From positions 62,001 through 126,000 of the forward strand of contig AJFK01000724.1 in NCBI GenBank assembly GCA_000467715.1: a stretch of DNA of 64,000 nt, written 5' to 3'. The position numbers and the translations under genes were made by a program. This document shows, in pieces, positions 9,481-21,608 of the stretch. Source of the stretch: Hysterium pulicare CBS 123377. Lineage: Eukaryota; Ascomycota; Dothideomycetes; Hysteriales; Hysteriaceae. The notes below the pieces were generated by a model. It saw nothing but the letters and a program-made list of their open reading frames with translations. It was not told the origin of the DNA and made no database searches. Position 1 is the first letter of the stretch. Each line of letters opens with the position of its first letter.

Positions 9481-11613
9481 ATGCTTAACGACGGTGAGCT
9501 GGAGGCTTTCGATGCCCAGCTCGAGGAAGCTAAATCATCAAATAACCATAACCAACGGACATTTTTGGTAAGATGGCGCCTCTACACGGCTTCGGCTACG
9601 TCGGCTGATATTTTCAGACCTTAATGGAGAAACATGCCGCGCTTCTGAAGGACTACAAACAACTTAGAAGTGACTATGAAGAAGAGAAAGAGTCCAGAGA
9701 GAAATACAAAAAGCTGTCCAAAGACCAGGTGGGTGCACTTGCATCTCTCAACGATTTGAACTGGACCAAGCTGCCGCGAAAAGCGTTGCATGGTCTGGCT
9801 CGAAACACGTGTATATTCTTTTGAACATAGGCAGCATCACTATGTTTAACTTCTGAGTTCACTTTGGCCCTTTGATAGTGGCGAAATCTGACTTTCTACG
9901 ACCATGTGGAGTAATAACTGATGAGTATGCATAGGTCCGCAATCCTTTTGTTCTGGCCCTTATAGATGGGGATGGATACATCGTAAGTGCGCCGGCAATC
10001 ATCATGTCCTCCTACTCATGTTTGTGTAGTTCAATGACGAGCTCGTTCGCGCGAATGGAGAAGGTGGCGGCCACGCGGCTCAATTGTTGAATAATGCGAT
10101 TAAAGAGACTCTCCCGAAAGTTATACCGGATTCAGAACACTGCCGTATGATGGTGCAAGTGTATGCAAATCTTGCAGGTCTTTCCAAAGCATTGTATAAG
10201 AATAAGCTGGTGGGACCCGAAAAGCGAAGCTTCGCTCCATTTGCAGCGGACTTTACCAGATCACAGGATCTCTTCGACTTTACTGATGCGGATGAAAAAA
10301 AAGAGGGCGCAGATTACAAAATCCGAGGCATGTCACCTGGTGCTCTATGCGATTTACCGTGCAACACTAACACACGGCATTTGTAGAGAAGTTTAAATTA
10401 TTTGTGGAGAATGGCCAATGCAAGCATATATTCTTCGGTGGTTGCCATGATACTGGTTATCTCTCCCTATTGACTCCATACCGTGGAAGATCTGACCGCA
10501 TTACGCTTATAAAAGGAAGCGTATGCCACCCTGAATTCTTGCAGCTAGGCTTCAGAGTTATAGACTTTCCTATGGTATTCCGTTCTTTCAGTCTAGATAC
10601 GATGAACAATTCGATGAATGGATATGGACTTGCAACATCCGCTGCTCTAAAGTCAGCGAAGCAGGAAGACAAATATCAATATAATTCGCAGGCAAAGGTC
10701 TGCAGATACTTTCTCAAGGTACGTTCGTCATGCAGCTCCTAGCCTCCCTACTAGCGGTCGCAAAAACCCATGATCATCATTTCGACGAGCTCAAATCTAA
10801 ATTCAAATGATCTCTGGCGACGTCAAAGACGGTCTTCGCGAACTTCCGTCCCTAACAATGATTCTACCGCCAACTAACTTTCAATAGGGTAACTGTTCCA
10901 GCGGCGACCGCTGTCGCTTTCAACATGCACTTCCAGATACCATACAAAAAGAAACGAATGGACTTCCGAGTAGATCGCAAACGATGAACTGGAGATCCGA
11001 AGTTTCTGGCAACAATATGGATAAAATTACCCAAAGCAGAGTCGATATCTCTGCGCAACTACCAACCACCGGACCAGCAGGACTTATTCCAGTGAACAAG
11101 GACAACCACAGGTTGGACATGTCAATCCGGATTCCGACTTCGGATGAGTTCCAAATTTATAACGAACGCTGTAGCCGACAAAAGCCCTGCAACAACTTTT
11201 ATATGCGTGGTCAATGTCACACAGACGATTGCGCGCTGGACCATACCCCTTTGGAACCAGGAGAATTTCACGTCTTACAGTACATCCTTAAACGAATTCC
11301 ATGTTCTCGTAAAGGCGATTGTCGCTCTGCTGATTGCTTTTACGGTCACGTATGCCAGAGGGAGAAATGCTATGGCAAAAATTGCAAGTTCAACTATGCA
11401 ATGCATAACACAGATATGACGGTCGCGGATTGGGTGCCATCGATCACACCAGTGGTACACGACACCCATGGAGAAGAGAACGGAATCGCTTTCGGTGCTA
11501 CGAGCCCTTCTGAACCGTCCCCTACCATCGCTGATGAAGCATCTGACAGCAACGGCGGTGCAAGTCTTAACGGACATCAATTTGGCTTTAACCCTTCTGG
11601 TTACGTGTTTTAG
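9481..11613 (+). CDS. CCCH zinc-finger protein (fungal DUF7923-type with tandem CCCH fingers)
   Basis: Six exons: 9481-9567, 9618-9728, 9935-9982, 10030-10327, 10387-10718 and 10888-11613, giving about 533 residues. The N-terminus is coiled coil (exons 1-2). Exons 3-5 hold the conserved domain, with NPFVLALIDGDGYIFNDELV at its start and HIFFGGCHDTGYL later, as in fungal proteins annotated with a NYN/PIN-like DUF7923 domain. A CCCH finger (C-x7-C-x5-C-x3-H) is split by intron 5: CRYFLK in exon 5 and GNCSSGDRCRFQH in exon 6. Two or three more CCCH-like fingers follow at about 11161-11410 (CNNFYMRGQC, CSRKGDCRSADCFYGH, CQREKCYGKNC). Such fingers usually bind RNA. Intron 4 uses a GC donor (AG|GCATGT), and all phases agree. 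Confidence 0.85.
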
Positions 11614-12111
11614 CTTGCTATCAATCAAATTGAGAATGCAGAGCAGCTTTTATCATCGGCAGATAAAAACGGGATCTTCGTTTGGGTAGAATAATGGAGG
11701 AATTTCGGTAGGATGAACTGGTTGGATGAAACTGAGGGGGATCGACAGGAGATCTAAAAGTCCAAAGAAACATGGTAAAAGCACACGGTAAATCAAAATC
11801 ACGGTTCTACAGTATTGCCAGTATTCAAAAGGGAGGCACATGTGGCCTCCGATGGTCCGGTGGCGCTCTACATATATCTGTGGTATTTTTGGCGGCCCCC
11901 ATCCAAATATTTATAATTTATAGCGGGCCCAGAACATAGATTATCAAATTGAATGAATGAAGAGTCTCCCAGAAATCTCTCCTCTTCCCGCTCTTTGCTA
12001 CCCTCCTATCTCTTAAGCTTCGCGCCTCCAAAGGCTAACCGCATTCCAACACCATCTATTTTCTCATCCCCAATTCCTAAAAGAACTACGAAGAAAGAAA
12101 AGAAGAACAAG

Positions 12112-12420
12112 AGAAATACCCCTCCTTAAGTCGAACCCTCCCCTCGCTAAAGAGGCAGCAATAAAAAGCCAAAAGGAAAGGGTTCCGAAGAACGTGCTAG
12201 TTACCACTCAACTGGCAACCTCAGCTTGCTTGGAACTTTTAATTTCAGCTACTTTCCCAACGAACCAGGAAAATAGTATTGTATATATAGGGGACTTGTA
12301 AAGAAGATGAGGCAATGAAAATAGTAGATGGTGGGGAAGGGCAATACGATAATAGTATGGCTGCAGCTAAAATGGCTGCCCTAAATGTGAAGTCACGGAA
12401 AGTTGCATATAATCTTAATT
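12112..12420. repeat. decayed repeat, copy 1 of 3
   Basis: Contains the shared words CCCTCGCTAA, a GGCAGCAA/AAAAGG block, TTCCGAAGAA, and later TTCAGCTACTTTCC, TGTATATATAGG, and AAATGTGAAGTCAC. The order is the same in copies 2 and 3. Differences are scattered with many C/T and G/A changes, suggestive of repeat-induced mutation, though this was not counted. No open frame survives. Confidence 0.6.
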
Positions 12421-12754
12421 AAGGGTTCTTGATCGCGATACTAAGAAATCAAGATTTATACATTTATTGTGTGCTCTTTGGAATATACGTATGTGTGTGG
12501 TGTGGCAGAATATGTATTATGCAAGCGACGGCTTGCTGAACTCCTTCTATCTCGACCGGAACATTAATTTTCATCGAGGCTTACCGACCTTACGCTATGC
12601 AAAATATATGCGTCGCGAGCAAGGAATAATATGGAAGTTCATAATTAGATTTTCGTGCAGAAATTTTTGAAGGAGACTAATAGTCGAATAATAGGTAAGT
12701 CAAACTAGCATTAACAAAAGCTCAGCCCGCCTTCTAAAAAAAGTGAAAAAAAGG

Positions 12755-13060
12755 CAAAGGTATCTCTATGGCTCGAACTCTTCTCCTTGCCAATTAGGCA
12801 GCAACAAAAGGCAAAAAGGAAAGGATTCCGAAGAATTTGCTAAATTTCAATATATGTTTGTTTCAGCTACTTTCCTGACAATTTGGAAGAATAATATAAT
12901 ATATATAGGTTAATCATAACTTAGTACGAAGTAACACGAAATGGAAGGCCGCAGAGACAAGCAGTATAGTAGAAGCAAGACCGCTGCTAGAATGGTTGCC
13001 TAAATGTGGAGTCACCGAAAGCGTCATAGTGATCGTAGTGTTTACTTGGCGCGCACGAAT
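12755..13060. repeat. decayed repeat, copy 2 of 3
   Basis: Same order of words as copy 1: CTCGAACTCTTCTCC, AGGCAGCAACAAAAGG, GATTCCGAAGAA, TTCAGCTACTTTCC, AATATATATAGG, AAATGTGGAGTCACC. It lies about 640 bases after copy 1. Confidence 0.6.
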
Positions 13061-13574
13061 GAGGTGTACATACTAGGCTTAGACGGTGACTCAGTTTACG
13101 TTGATGTGACCCGCTCACGTCTTTTCGCGCAGTTGGTTTGGCTTTTGCGATGAGCATTAAAGTGCTTCGCTACCGCGAGCCTTACAACCACGTTCTCTTG
13201 TTCCTATCTCTAGGCGCATTCTAATATACAAAAAATCTCAGTGGCGTACGTCTAGATTCGGCCATGCGAGAGTTAAGAAGTGTATTACTTCTTGCATTCT
13301 AGATTAGGGGTTATTGACCTCAAAGGTAATATATCTATACACAAGCAATAGATCGCTAGACTTTGTCACGCCTATGAAACTTCGTCGAGGACACTATCTA
13401 AAAAGGAGTTGCCTCGAACTCAGGATATTAAATTTATAGATATCTCGGAGGAGTTTTTTGTAGAGCCCTAACAGCAAAGAGATAGTCTAAGCAATAACTC
13501 GAGACTGACACTGTCCACCCGGTCCCCAAAATAAACACAACAAACTTGATCCAAATTCCAAAATCCAAAAAAGT

Positions 13575-13800
13575 AAAAAGTAGAGATATACCCATAGCTC
13601 TAACCCTCTCCTCGCTAGTTAGGCATCGAAAAAAGGCAAAAAGGAAATGATTCCGAAGAACATGTTAATTCAGATGTTTGTCTGGTGTTTAGGGCTACTT
13701 TCCTGGAAACAAAGTTAAATAATGTTGTATTTGTAGAGCAAATGTGAAATCGAATAAAACGAATGATAATAGGGGGCAGAGGAGAAGGATGCAATCAGGG
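13575..13800. repeat. decayed repeat, copy 3 of 3
   Basis: Shares CTCTAACCCTCTCCTCGC, TTAGGCATCGAAAAAAGG, GATTCCGAAGAACATG and GGGCTACTTTCCTGG with the other copies. It lies about 825 bases after copy 2, and its right end appears cut short. Confidence 0.55.
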
Positions 13801-14313
13801 CAGGAAAGGTGATACCTGGACGGGTTGCTGCGTAGGCGTGAACGGGAAGCGACATGGTGATGTTTCACTCATAAACAGAACTGGCCGATTCGGGAACCAA
13901 CGGTTTACGTGAGAGCCACCGTCAATTTGCTTCCTGAGATATGTATCTGAGCGATGGATCACGAGTATCGTATTACGGCTACGGAGTATCTGCTGAAAGG
14001 ATTTTTCACATGCAAGAATCACCGAGAAGCGGCCGGCCAGTGGACTGGGATATAGTTTCATGCATCAAGAGCAAGAGTATTTGTGTCAAAAGTTCATCTT
14101 TGTATTTTGGTTCTTCGGAGACCTAAGCACAGAATGATAGCCCATAGAGAGCTTAAGAGTTTTACTGATGACAGCATTAAGTGTCTGGCTCTGCTGCAGG
14201 ACTAGACCAAGTCGTCTATCCCCAATAAGATGCTCGTTTTCATTGAAGTGACCCTGTTTGCATATACTTGGATGGAATGTCAACACCATGAGTATTGGTA
14301 AGTGTAGCACGAC

Positions 14314-16063
14314 CTACAGCTCGAGGGAGTACCCATGCTGAGCGGCAACCTAAGCAGGCATTAGCTCTAATGCCCCTTACAGATTGAGAGCATGGGCTGG
14401 ACTTACTGCTTGTCGCTCCGGGTATGGAGGGACTTTGATGATAAGAGCACAGTATGAGTACACTGATTCAACCGATGCCGAATTGCCATACTGGAGGATT
14501 TGAGCAATGATCGGGGCATTAATGGAAATGAGAACTTACAGTCAGGTGTACCAGCCCGGTGTTGCGCCATTGGGGTGATGACAGCCAGTCTATTCGAAGC
14601 CAATCATGTGGGTAATCATTATAGATGTCTATAAGAGTGTCGCCCTCGTCACCCCGATCGGAGAATTCGATGCGACCGAGATTTTTGCCAACAAAGGATC
14701 GTGTGTTGAGGTCTTCGTCGTCATCGTCGCTATCACGGCCCAAGAAGATATCCCTACGTCGAGCACGATCTTTTATGTCTTGGAGAACAGGCCGTACAAA
14801 GACTTGGAGACCTAAAGCACGGAAGACTTCGTAGACAGCCATATCGGAGCCCTTTAGGATACCTGGAAGGGAAAAGGCCCCTTCTGGGGTGCTGTGAGCG
14901 TATGCATGCTGGCAATATGCTCCAAGGAAGCCTCCTAATCCAGTTTTCAGTAACAATTCAATAGATGAACTACACCACTTGTGGCTCTTACCTCCTTCTA
15001 AGAAATGTTGCTCGGCCAAGGCCTTTTTGACTTTCTGGTACAAGGGCAGGTTGTGAACATCCATGATGGAGCATTGTCCAGCAAGATCTCCCAGGCCGGG
15101 GAAGGCGTAGAGGTTGTATGTCAAAGTGATCCGATGGCCAGCAGTCACTTCTCGCACTTCATGTTCGCAATCGCTGTAGAATGCTGCCCATTGAATAGCA
15201 TCATGGCCGTCCCCGTTATCTCCGTTGGACCAGTCGAATTCCATAGTGTGATTTGCATGACGAACGATGAGCTGTCCTCCTTCATGGCTGCATGGAAGGC
15301 AAACCACGAGCGATCCGAATTGTTTATCTGATCTCGGGGTATCGACATGAGGTTTGAACATGCCCGACGGCGCAGAGTAGACCTAACACCTGAATTAGTA
15401 TGATGTTGCCACAATGGGATGAAACTAGTCACTTACGTTTAGTTTGTAAAGCTCGGCCCGAACGCCATTGATAGCAAAAGCCTTCCCAGCCTTCGGCAAC
15501 AGGAACTGGGCAATACTATCGATGATGCCGAGGCTGTATGGGCAGAAATTGCTCGAGAACACAGACTCGTCCATCTTTGTCGCTTTTCTGTAGGATTCGT
15601 CAAAGACATCCTCCCCTTTGAAGCCAAAACTTGCTGGTTGGCAATCATGGATAAGCTTGTTGAGGTTCTTCTCGCCACCTGTATCATCCAGATGAAGGGG
15701 TAAGGTTATTTTGCTGGTGCCCAAATTGGTATCTTCGGAGTCCCAGCGAATGACTACCGGTGCAGAGAAACCTCCATTGGCTCGAGACTTAGAGCTGCCA
15801 GATTGAGCCTCCCCAACCTTCGCGGTTTCGGCAGAAGCTTCGGTGTTGGCGCGCTTCTTTGGGGAGACCTCTTGCTTGCGAGTTTCCTTGTGCTTGGGCT
15901 CTGGAGCAGAAGTGGCGGCCACTGGTTCAATAGTGACTCTGCCTCCGCAGGCAAAAGTCGACGAGCGACTCGTCACGAGCAAGCTCAGTTCATCCGCAAT
16001 ATCATCAGTAAGGTCAGCGTCCGAACCAGAGGCATCTGAGGTCTCTGAACGTGAAGAAGACAT
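14314..16063 (-). CDS. 2-oxoglutarate/Fe(II) oxygenase-like protein
   Basis: Four exons on the minus strand: 15437-16063, 14540-15382, 14407-14490 and 14314-14349, giving about 529 residues. The first 110 residues are acidic, Ser-rich and Lys-rich, probably disordered. A prolyl-hydroxylase-like fold follows: FKPHVDTPR carries the HxD iron-binding pair just after the first intron, then a GSLVVCLP strand, a GGQL turn, and DCEHEVREVTAGHRITLTYN carries the distal His and the Arg that would bind 2-oxoglutarate. The C-terminal part ends in a YGNSASVESVYSY strand in exon 3. Fungal proteins of this type are widely annotated as 2OG-Fe(II) oxygenases of unknown substrate. The final exon rests on a GTAAGT donor, a GCTAAT branch-like site and a TTAG acceptor; if that intron is retained, the protein ends at 14377 instead. 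Confidence 0.8.
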
Positions 16064-17700
16064 CCCGGCTGGTAGGCAAGATAGAGGTTGAAAATTGTCG
16101 GTATGACCAGAGTCTCATGAAAGTAGAAAAGACGCGCGCTCGCGTGAGCACATGATTTGGCCTTTACTAGGTAGTTTCCGTACTACAATGACCAGGCAGC
16201 AACGAGCCGGGATGGTTGCCTAGCATGTCGACAAAATAATTCGCGGATTCTCCCGCTTGGGAATGAAGAGATCCGCTCAGGGCCAGCCGTTCTCTTTCGC
16301 CCGCTGTGCATGAAAAACCTTGGAAGCAATCACGTGATGGTGCAAGGATTTCATGAATGCAGTTCCACAGCATTTGTTAGATCAATTGGACCAGACAGCA
16401 ATGCATACGAAGCGGGAGGCCGCTCATGGGATGAGATGAAAATGTGACTAGTCGATTCTTTGCCCAAGTTTGGTGGAGAGAAGTCCAGTAAGAGTGTTCG
16501 AACACACGGGGTGTCATCATTCGTCGTTTTCGGATCATCTTCTTTACTACTAGCATACAAAAATGAATTAGGAAGTGCACACTGCTTCAAATCAAGGTAC
16601 CATCCTCGGGGTGATTCGGTTAGTATCATATGGAGTACATGCTTTCCAGACGTGTGCAGCCAAGGCTGTTCGAAGTACTGACGATTAATCGCACTCGTGA
16701 TCCATGACGATGCCTGGTATCAGTATTCTTACCTATCAAAACCAGGAGTCCATGCTGAAGCTTGTAGACATGTTCAGATACAGTTATGGGAAAGGTGAGA
16801 AGTGAGGTTGAGTGGTGAAGATGACGCTAAGCCCAACTAGACATTATCCCGGACCCCACCTGCAAGCGCAAATATGGGTTGGTGTGTTGGAGACGGTGCG
16901 ACACCTAGGCCCAATCAACGTGCTACAACATGTTTCGAGATGACGGCTGCCGTCGACGTGCCATCAAGTGGCCCTAAAAATAAGCAGCACTTTGTGGCTT
17001 CGGGGAGTAAGAGAGACTCCAAAAGTCCGACGACGACGATTGCCCTCTCTCCTAAGCCGTACGAAGATACGATGCCCCAGTCCTTTACTGCTTTATCTCT
17101 AGATCCATCCTCCGCCTCCTTCATCTGCAATGGCGTCATGCATGCTCAGTGGAAGCTTCTCCTCGACAGCACGTCTACCTGGATCATGGTTGTTCTCAAA
17201 CATCTGCTTACCCTTCGCCGTAAACCGTGCGCCCTCAAGGCTGGGGCGGTCATGGGACGAAACCTAGCTCTGTTTCTTTAAAAGACATGATATTATTGGT
17301 GTTTCGAGCTTAGGCAACCTCCATCCCGGACTTCGAGAAGACATCGACCAATCTTGGCTCTAGGGGTCCGCGACTCCCATGCCCGTGTGCAACAATGATA
17401 TATTGCTGAGGGAAAGTAAGCACAATAAAGCGCTCACTTTGCATTCCTTCAGCCCCATATTCTTACCACCAACGCCTCTACATGTGGTACGCTTCCCGCA
17501 CTTTATGTGCTTTGCCAACTATATACGCAAGACATTCGCCCTCTGCATCAACTCCGGTCAGAATAGCGCACGTCTACTGTTTCTAGGCCATTGGCCATTC
17601 TCTAGCAATCACATGAATTCTGCAAATACCTACAGTACAATCGGCCGCCACTGTGCTTATCGAAAAGGATCCTAGGGTGCTTTGGTCGGCGTCGTTCAAC
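16064..17700. other. intergenic, with one MITE-like end
   Basis: No gene is convincingly supported. A 135-codon frame at 16874-17281 and a 92-codon antisense frame at 16351-16629 show no family resemblance. A MITE-like terminus lies at 16509-16532. Confidence 0.4.
16509..16532. mobile_element. isolated MITE terminal repeat
   Basis: Begins GGGTGTCATCATTCGTCG and continues into TTTTCGG, matching the inverted right end of the element at 21609-21788 and the ends of the element at 49278-49469. No partner end is seen nearby, so this is a fragment. Confidence 0.5.
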
Positions 17701-19167
17701 ATGCTAGGGAGGCTAGAACCCCGACAAATAGTTCCAGACGCCGATAACGGACATGGTCTCGTCGTCGATATTGTATCGTGGGTGCTTGCAGTTGCCACGA
17801 TATTCACGATATTGACGCGGTTCACTCTGAAATTGGCGCTGTCGCGGAAACCCCATAAGTTCGGCTGGGACGATATAACGATTCTACTTGCTGCAGTACG
17901 CACTACTATACCACTTCAGACAAACACAGTCCTGACTATCTCATAGCTTTTTAGCATTGGCCAGACCATCGCTGCCTCTGCGCAGGCAGCTCAAGCCCTT
18001 GGCCAACATAGATTACCAATTGGTGATAGCCAAATCAGGAATTTCGAAGCGGTAAATGCTACTCTCTCTTATCTTGAATGGACTTCAGCTGAGGCTTTGT
18101 AGACAGAATATGCCAGCACCATGCTCTTCATCGCCAACCTGGGCGCCTCCAGGATATCTGCCTCATTATTTCTTCGAGACATTCTACCCGGTACATTAAA
18201 CAAGAGGCTCGCGTTAGGAACGGCAGGTTTGTCTCTGATTTGGATGATCGTTTCTGTTCTTGCGGCTGCTTTCCCTTGCCATACGCCTGCTCATGCCGTA
18301 TGGACGTTCCTTGAGGGCCATTGCTACGACCGCTCAACGTTCATCAACTATGTGGGAGCCTCTAACGTTATCCTCGAGGGCCTCATGGTTCTGTTTCCTT
18401 GTATCTTCTGGAACATGCGCGTCAGCTGTGCTCGAAGATTTGGCATCTTCCTAGCTTTTGTAGCTCGATCATGGTGAATAATCCTTACACTCATTGGCAA
18501 GATTCAAAGCATTAGCTAACACTCCTACAGCGTCGTTGCCTGCATTATACCCGGCCTAGTTCTCTACAATCGATATGCCAACATTTACGACTTCACATAC
18601 CAATACTGGCGTGTCGTACTCTGCTTTCAAATCGCCCAAAACCTCAGCATAATCACAGCCTGCATACCCTGCCTAAATCCCTTCCTACTCGACCTTCAAA
18701 GCGGCAAACGACAACCCGACGATCTACGAATCTACTACCTCGGAGACAAATGCATCGAGAAGAACTTCGACTCCATGCAATCCTCCTCATCTACTAGCCC
18801 CATGCGAACAACCCACTACGTCGCACCCCTAGCCACCTACGGCCTAGACCGCTCATCCGCACACCTCCCCACGGAAGACGTCTTCAACCGCAGCATCGAC
18901 TACCCGCGGCCCCCGCCAACTCCCTCATCACCACCACCCCAAATGCCCGGAGAACCGCCCAAATCCCTCACCCAAGTTGGTATCTTACCGACAATAGAGT
19001 GGGAAACCGACAGCGAGAAGGAGTCGATAGCACGCAGCACACCGACTGCGCGACACCCTGATTCAGACTACATTTTCCAGCGCGAGAAAGTGATATCGGT
19101 GCCCGAGGCAACGAAACTGTATGAAGGGAAAGGAGGAGACTTATTCCAGCATGCGTCGTGGAGTTGA
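17701..19167 (+). CDS. fungal rhodopsin-domain integral membrane protein
   Basis: Four exons: 17701-17895, 17947-18051, 18103-18473 and 18531-19167, about 435 residues, with phases consistent and canonical GT/AG ends. Seven hydrophobic segments can be counted: DIVSWVLAVATIFTILTRF, ITILLAALFSIGQTIAASA, STMLFIANLGASRISASLF, LGTAGLSLIWMIVSVLAAAF, VILEGLMVLFPCIFW, IFLAFVARSCVVACIIPGLV and a last one around VVLCFQIAQNLSIITACIP. The spacing, the F-G-W-D-D motif after TM1 and the PCLNPFL end fit the fungal rhodopsin family found in Pth11-like plasma-membrane receptors. No CFEM domain precedes it. The C-terminal 140 residues are a Pro/Ser-rich cytoplasmic tail. The ligand cannot be read. An in-frame Met 16 codons upstream is less likely. 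Confidence 0.83.
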
Positions 19168-20038
19168 GGGCGCTGGGAAAGCGCTGCAAAGCAAAGCCTA
19201 AATTTTCCTCTTCCTTCTGAATCTTCTGAATATAGACTTTTTGATACCATTTACCTCAACACATTTCGAATTTCCAAGTAAATTTACCAAGCACACGATA
19301 AGTCAGCTCCTTCTGAAACGTGACGAGCCGATCTCCCTCCCATTCACCTCTCCACACACCCATCCCTCCACGCGTCGTCCAACCTGCAATTCAGCTCACC
19401 TCATGCACCTCACCAAACCAACTTCCAACTCAAGGATCAGCGCAGCGCAAAGCAGCGCACTGCCCCCCAACACCCCCTTTCTAAATCAAATTTACATTTC
19501 GATCTCCGAGACCTCGGATTCGGGTTTCATGTTCATTTCGCTGACCGTACAAGGGGGGCGTCGCACGCACGGACCATGTTTCTTTTTCTTTCTCGAAGTC
19601 CGACGCGAGACAGGGGGTAACCTGAATGGGTTTTAGCGTGCTGGTTTGCTAGGCGAGGTGCACGTGGAGTGCATTATGTCAGAGTTAATTAAGGTATGAC
19701 AGACGAGAGAGACATCGTAGATCTGAAATGTGGAGTTTGAGGAGTTGTGACATGGTTGGAGACTTGGATTTGCATCTCTATTTTAATTTCTTGAGTTTTG
19801 ATCGGCTTTTCGAGATCGCGATTCGAATGTTTTCTCTCGGAGCACGTGCTTATCATGTGATCCATAACCAATCGATGAACGGACATTTTCGTGTGCCCGT
19901 CTCAAATGTCTCCCCTTCCCCTTTCCCGGCCGAAAAGTAGTCACAGAAACATATATCTCCATCCTCTCTAACATAAACCTGAATCTCAACTCTCGCCCAA
20001 CCTCTCTATCCCACAAACCTCATCTCACTAGACCCACC
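19168..20038. other. intergenic, no gene seen
   Basis: Non-coding frames only. The tract 19930-20038 is C/T-rich and reads like a 5' leader ending in CCACCATG at 20037-20041, pointing to the small frame that starts there. Confidence 0.4.
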
Positions 20039-20290
20039 ATGTCATCCACGTCTACCAGCAGGACAAGCGAGGAGACTTTAACCTCAGGCTCCGCTACATC
20101 ATCAATGGAGTTACAGAGGATGCCGAGGGAGACCGAGATTCAGAGACGGCAGCAGAGGAATGTGAATCAAAATGTGAATCGCCAGAGGCAGAGACCAAGA
20201 CCGGAACGGAGAAGGGGTACGGCTAGTTTCTTGGTAGATTGTGGACAGCTTTACTCTAGGACGCTTTTATCGGCTTTTGTGTGGTTTTGA
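20039..20290 (+). CDS. possible small hypothetical protein
   Basis: An 83-residue frame with a good start context (CCACCATGTC) after a pyrimidine-rich leader. It is Ser/Thr-rich for 25 residues, then Arg/Gln-rich (R-R-Q-Q-R, R-P-R-P-E-R-R-R), then hydrophobic at the end. No family was recognised. The composition would suit a disordered, nucleic-acid-binding or merely spurious peptide. Further open frames to 20867 do not join it convincingly. Confidence 0.28.
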   Translation: MSSTSTSRTSEETLTSGSATSSMELQRMPRETEIQRRQQRNVNQNVNRQRQRPRPERRRGTASFLVDCGQLYSRTLLSAFVWF

Positions 20291-20970
20291 GGGAGACAAA
20301 GATACGCTCTTTTGGGAGGTGTTGAGGTGCGCTGGTCGTGAGGCTTTAAGTTCATCGTGGAGTTGAGGGAGTTTTGAGAAATTGCACGGATTTATACTTC
20401 ACCGAGAGACCGAATCGAATCGAAAGAAGGAAGATCTGGAAGATGGGGTTATGATTTCGTCAAAGGCCAAAGGAGGATTTCGAGAATTGAACCGGAAATC
20501 GGAGGCAATCCAGTTGAGAAACGAAGTTGGATCGAACATCAAAAGCAAAAGCGAAAGCGAACGACAAAGACATCATGGGTTGCGAAATGCCAGGCGGAAA
20601 CTTTGGCAGGGGTGGATTACATCCACTGCTCACGGTGTGCGAGGTTGATTGAGGACTTTGGGTATGGGAGGTTCGTCTGATAAAACGTTATCAGAAAGCG
20701 CGATCGATTCCAAGAAGCGGCTTGCAATGCAATATGGGTATCTATTGTATTTCTGCATCCAAATCAGCGTGAAGTTGTGCATTGAGGTATCGCGGTCGCT
20801 TTCGCTTCATGGAAAATTGAGCGACTTGCATACTCTACCCTTCTGCTGCCTGTACAGAATCGGATGAATTTGCACAGCTGTGGTGATAGGAAATTCAAAG
20901 AACACCTATGATGGTTAGTAACGAGCCTCTTTACTGATACGGAAATGTTCCTCGGTAGGCCAGGCCCAGC
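20291..20970. other. intergenic, no gene seen
   Basis: Purine-rich on the + strand with frames of 70-90 codons of low complexity (for example 20382-20648). Nothing recognisable before the MITE end at 20971. Confidence 0.35.
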
Positions 20971-21060
20971 GGGTGTCATTATTCGTCGTACTGCGGGCTT
21001 CCGAAGCCGCACAAGTCTAGGTAGATTCTATTCTATAAGCTGCCTTTAAATTGTCTTCAG
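20971..21060. mobile_element. left end of a MITE-like element
   Basis: Starts GGGTGTCATTATTCGTCG and stays similar to the element at 49278 for about 80 bases (CTGCGGGCTTC, ACAAGTCTAGGTAG, GCTGCCTTTAAAT). No matching right end follows directly; the next inverted terminus on this side is at 21788, beyond the PDC fragment. Confidence 0.6.
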
Positions 21061-21103
21061 GGTGGCAGTGATGTGCTTACTCATTTCTTCGCAAAAGCTT
21101 CAG

Positions 21104-21573
21104 CTACCGTACGTTAGCCAATATTGATGAGAATCTATAAGGATTGACGAACTCGGATTTTCCATCTCCAAGCGTATGGTGCATGATCCTCCCAGCTTTC
21201 ATCGCCTCTACTCCGGGGTAACCGACAATGTGAATGACAGGAACGTATTCGGCATACTGTCCAGCAACTCCGCAGTAGGCAGATGTCTCGCCAGGGCCAA
21301 ACGTCGAAACGAAGGCAGCAGCTCCATTGATACGAGCGTATCCATCGGCTGCATAAGATGCTACGATCTCGTTGGGATTTTCCCTCCAATTGAGGTTGTT
21401 GCCCTCCACGAGATCCAGAAGGGCAAGTTCGTAGTCTAGGCACGTTAGTTCATGATGCGAAGTAACTGAGATGAGTGGAGCTTCAATTACCTCCAGGGAC
21501 ACCGAAGATGGAGCGAATTCCCAATTCATGAATTCTGCGGAAGAGATAATCTCCATGTTTGATCTGAGGCATG
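21104..21573 (-). pseudogene. truncated pyruvate decarboxylase fragment
   Basis: Encodes only the N-terminal about 145 residues of a thiamine-diphosphate pyruvate decarboxylase (normally 560-600): FGVPGDYELALLDLVEGNN, ASYAADGYARINGAAAF, STFGPGETSAYCGVAGQYAE, HIVGYPGVEAMKAGRIMHHT. The Glu of the TPP-binding half would fall near NPNEIVASYAADGYAR. An intron at 21436-21490 with GTAATT and CCTAG ends lies between FGVPG and DYELA, so this is a DNA-level copy and not a retrocopy. Upstream, the frame from ATG 21573 (MPQIKHGDYLF) is shifted by one extra C before RRIHELG. Homology stops after GDGKSEF at about 21165. It cannot make an active enzyme. It lies between MITE ends at 20971 and 21609. Confidence 0.85.
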
Positions 21574-21608
21574 ACTTGGGGTCTTCAGATAAAGTCCTAT
21601 TGCAAGAT

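Larger units (their letters stand above)
11614..14313. other. AT-rich gene-poor region with decayed repeats
   Basis: About 2.7 kb without a supported gene. It contains three diverged copies of one repeat, listed separately. Short frames such as 13795-14061 antisense have no family match. Confidence 0.6.

Noticed and set aside
13795-14061. An 88-codon antisense frame in the AT-rich tract
   Set aside because: No family was recognised, it overlaps the decayed third repeat copy, and there is no plausible link to the oxygenase gene nearby.
16874-17281. A 135-codon open frame on the + strand
   Set aside because: Composition is mixed with no domain, no recognisable start context, and overlapping antisense frames of similar quality.
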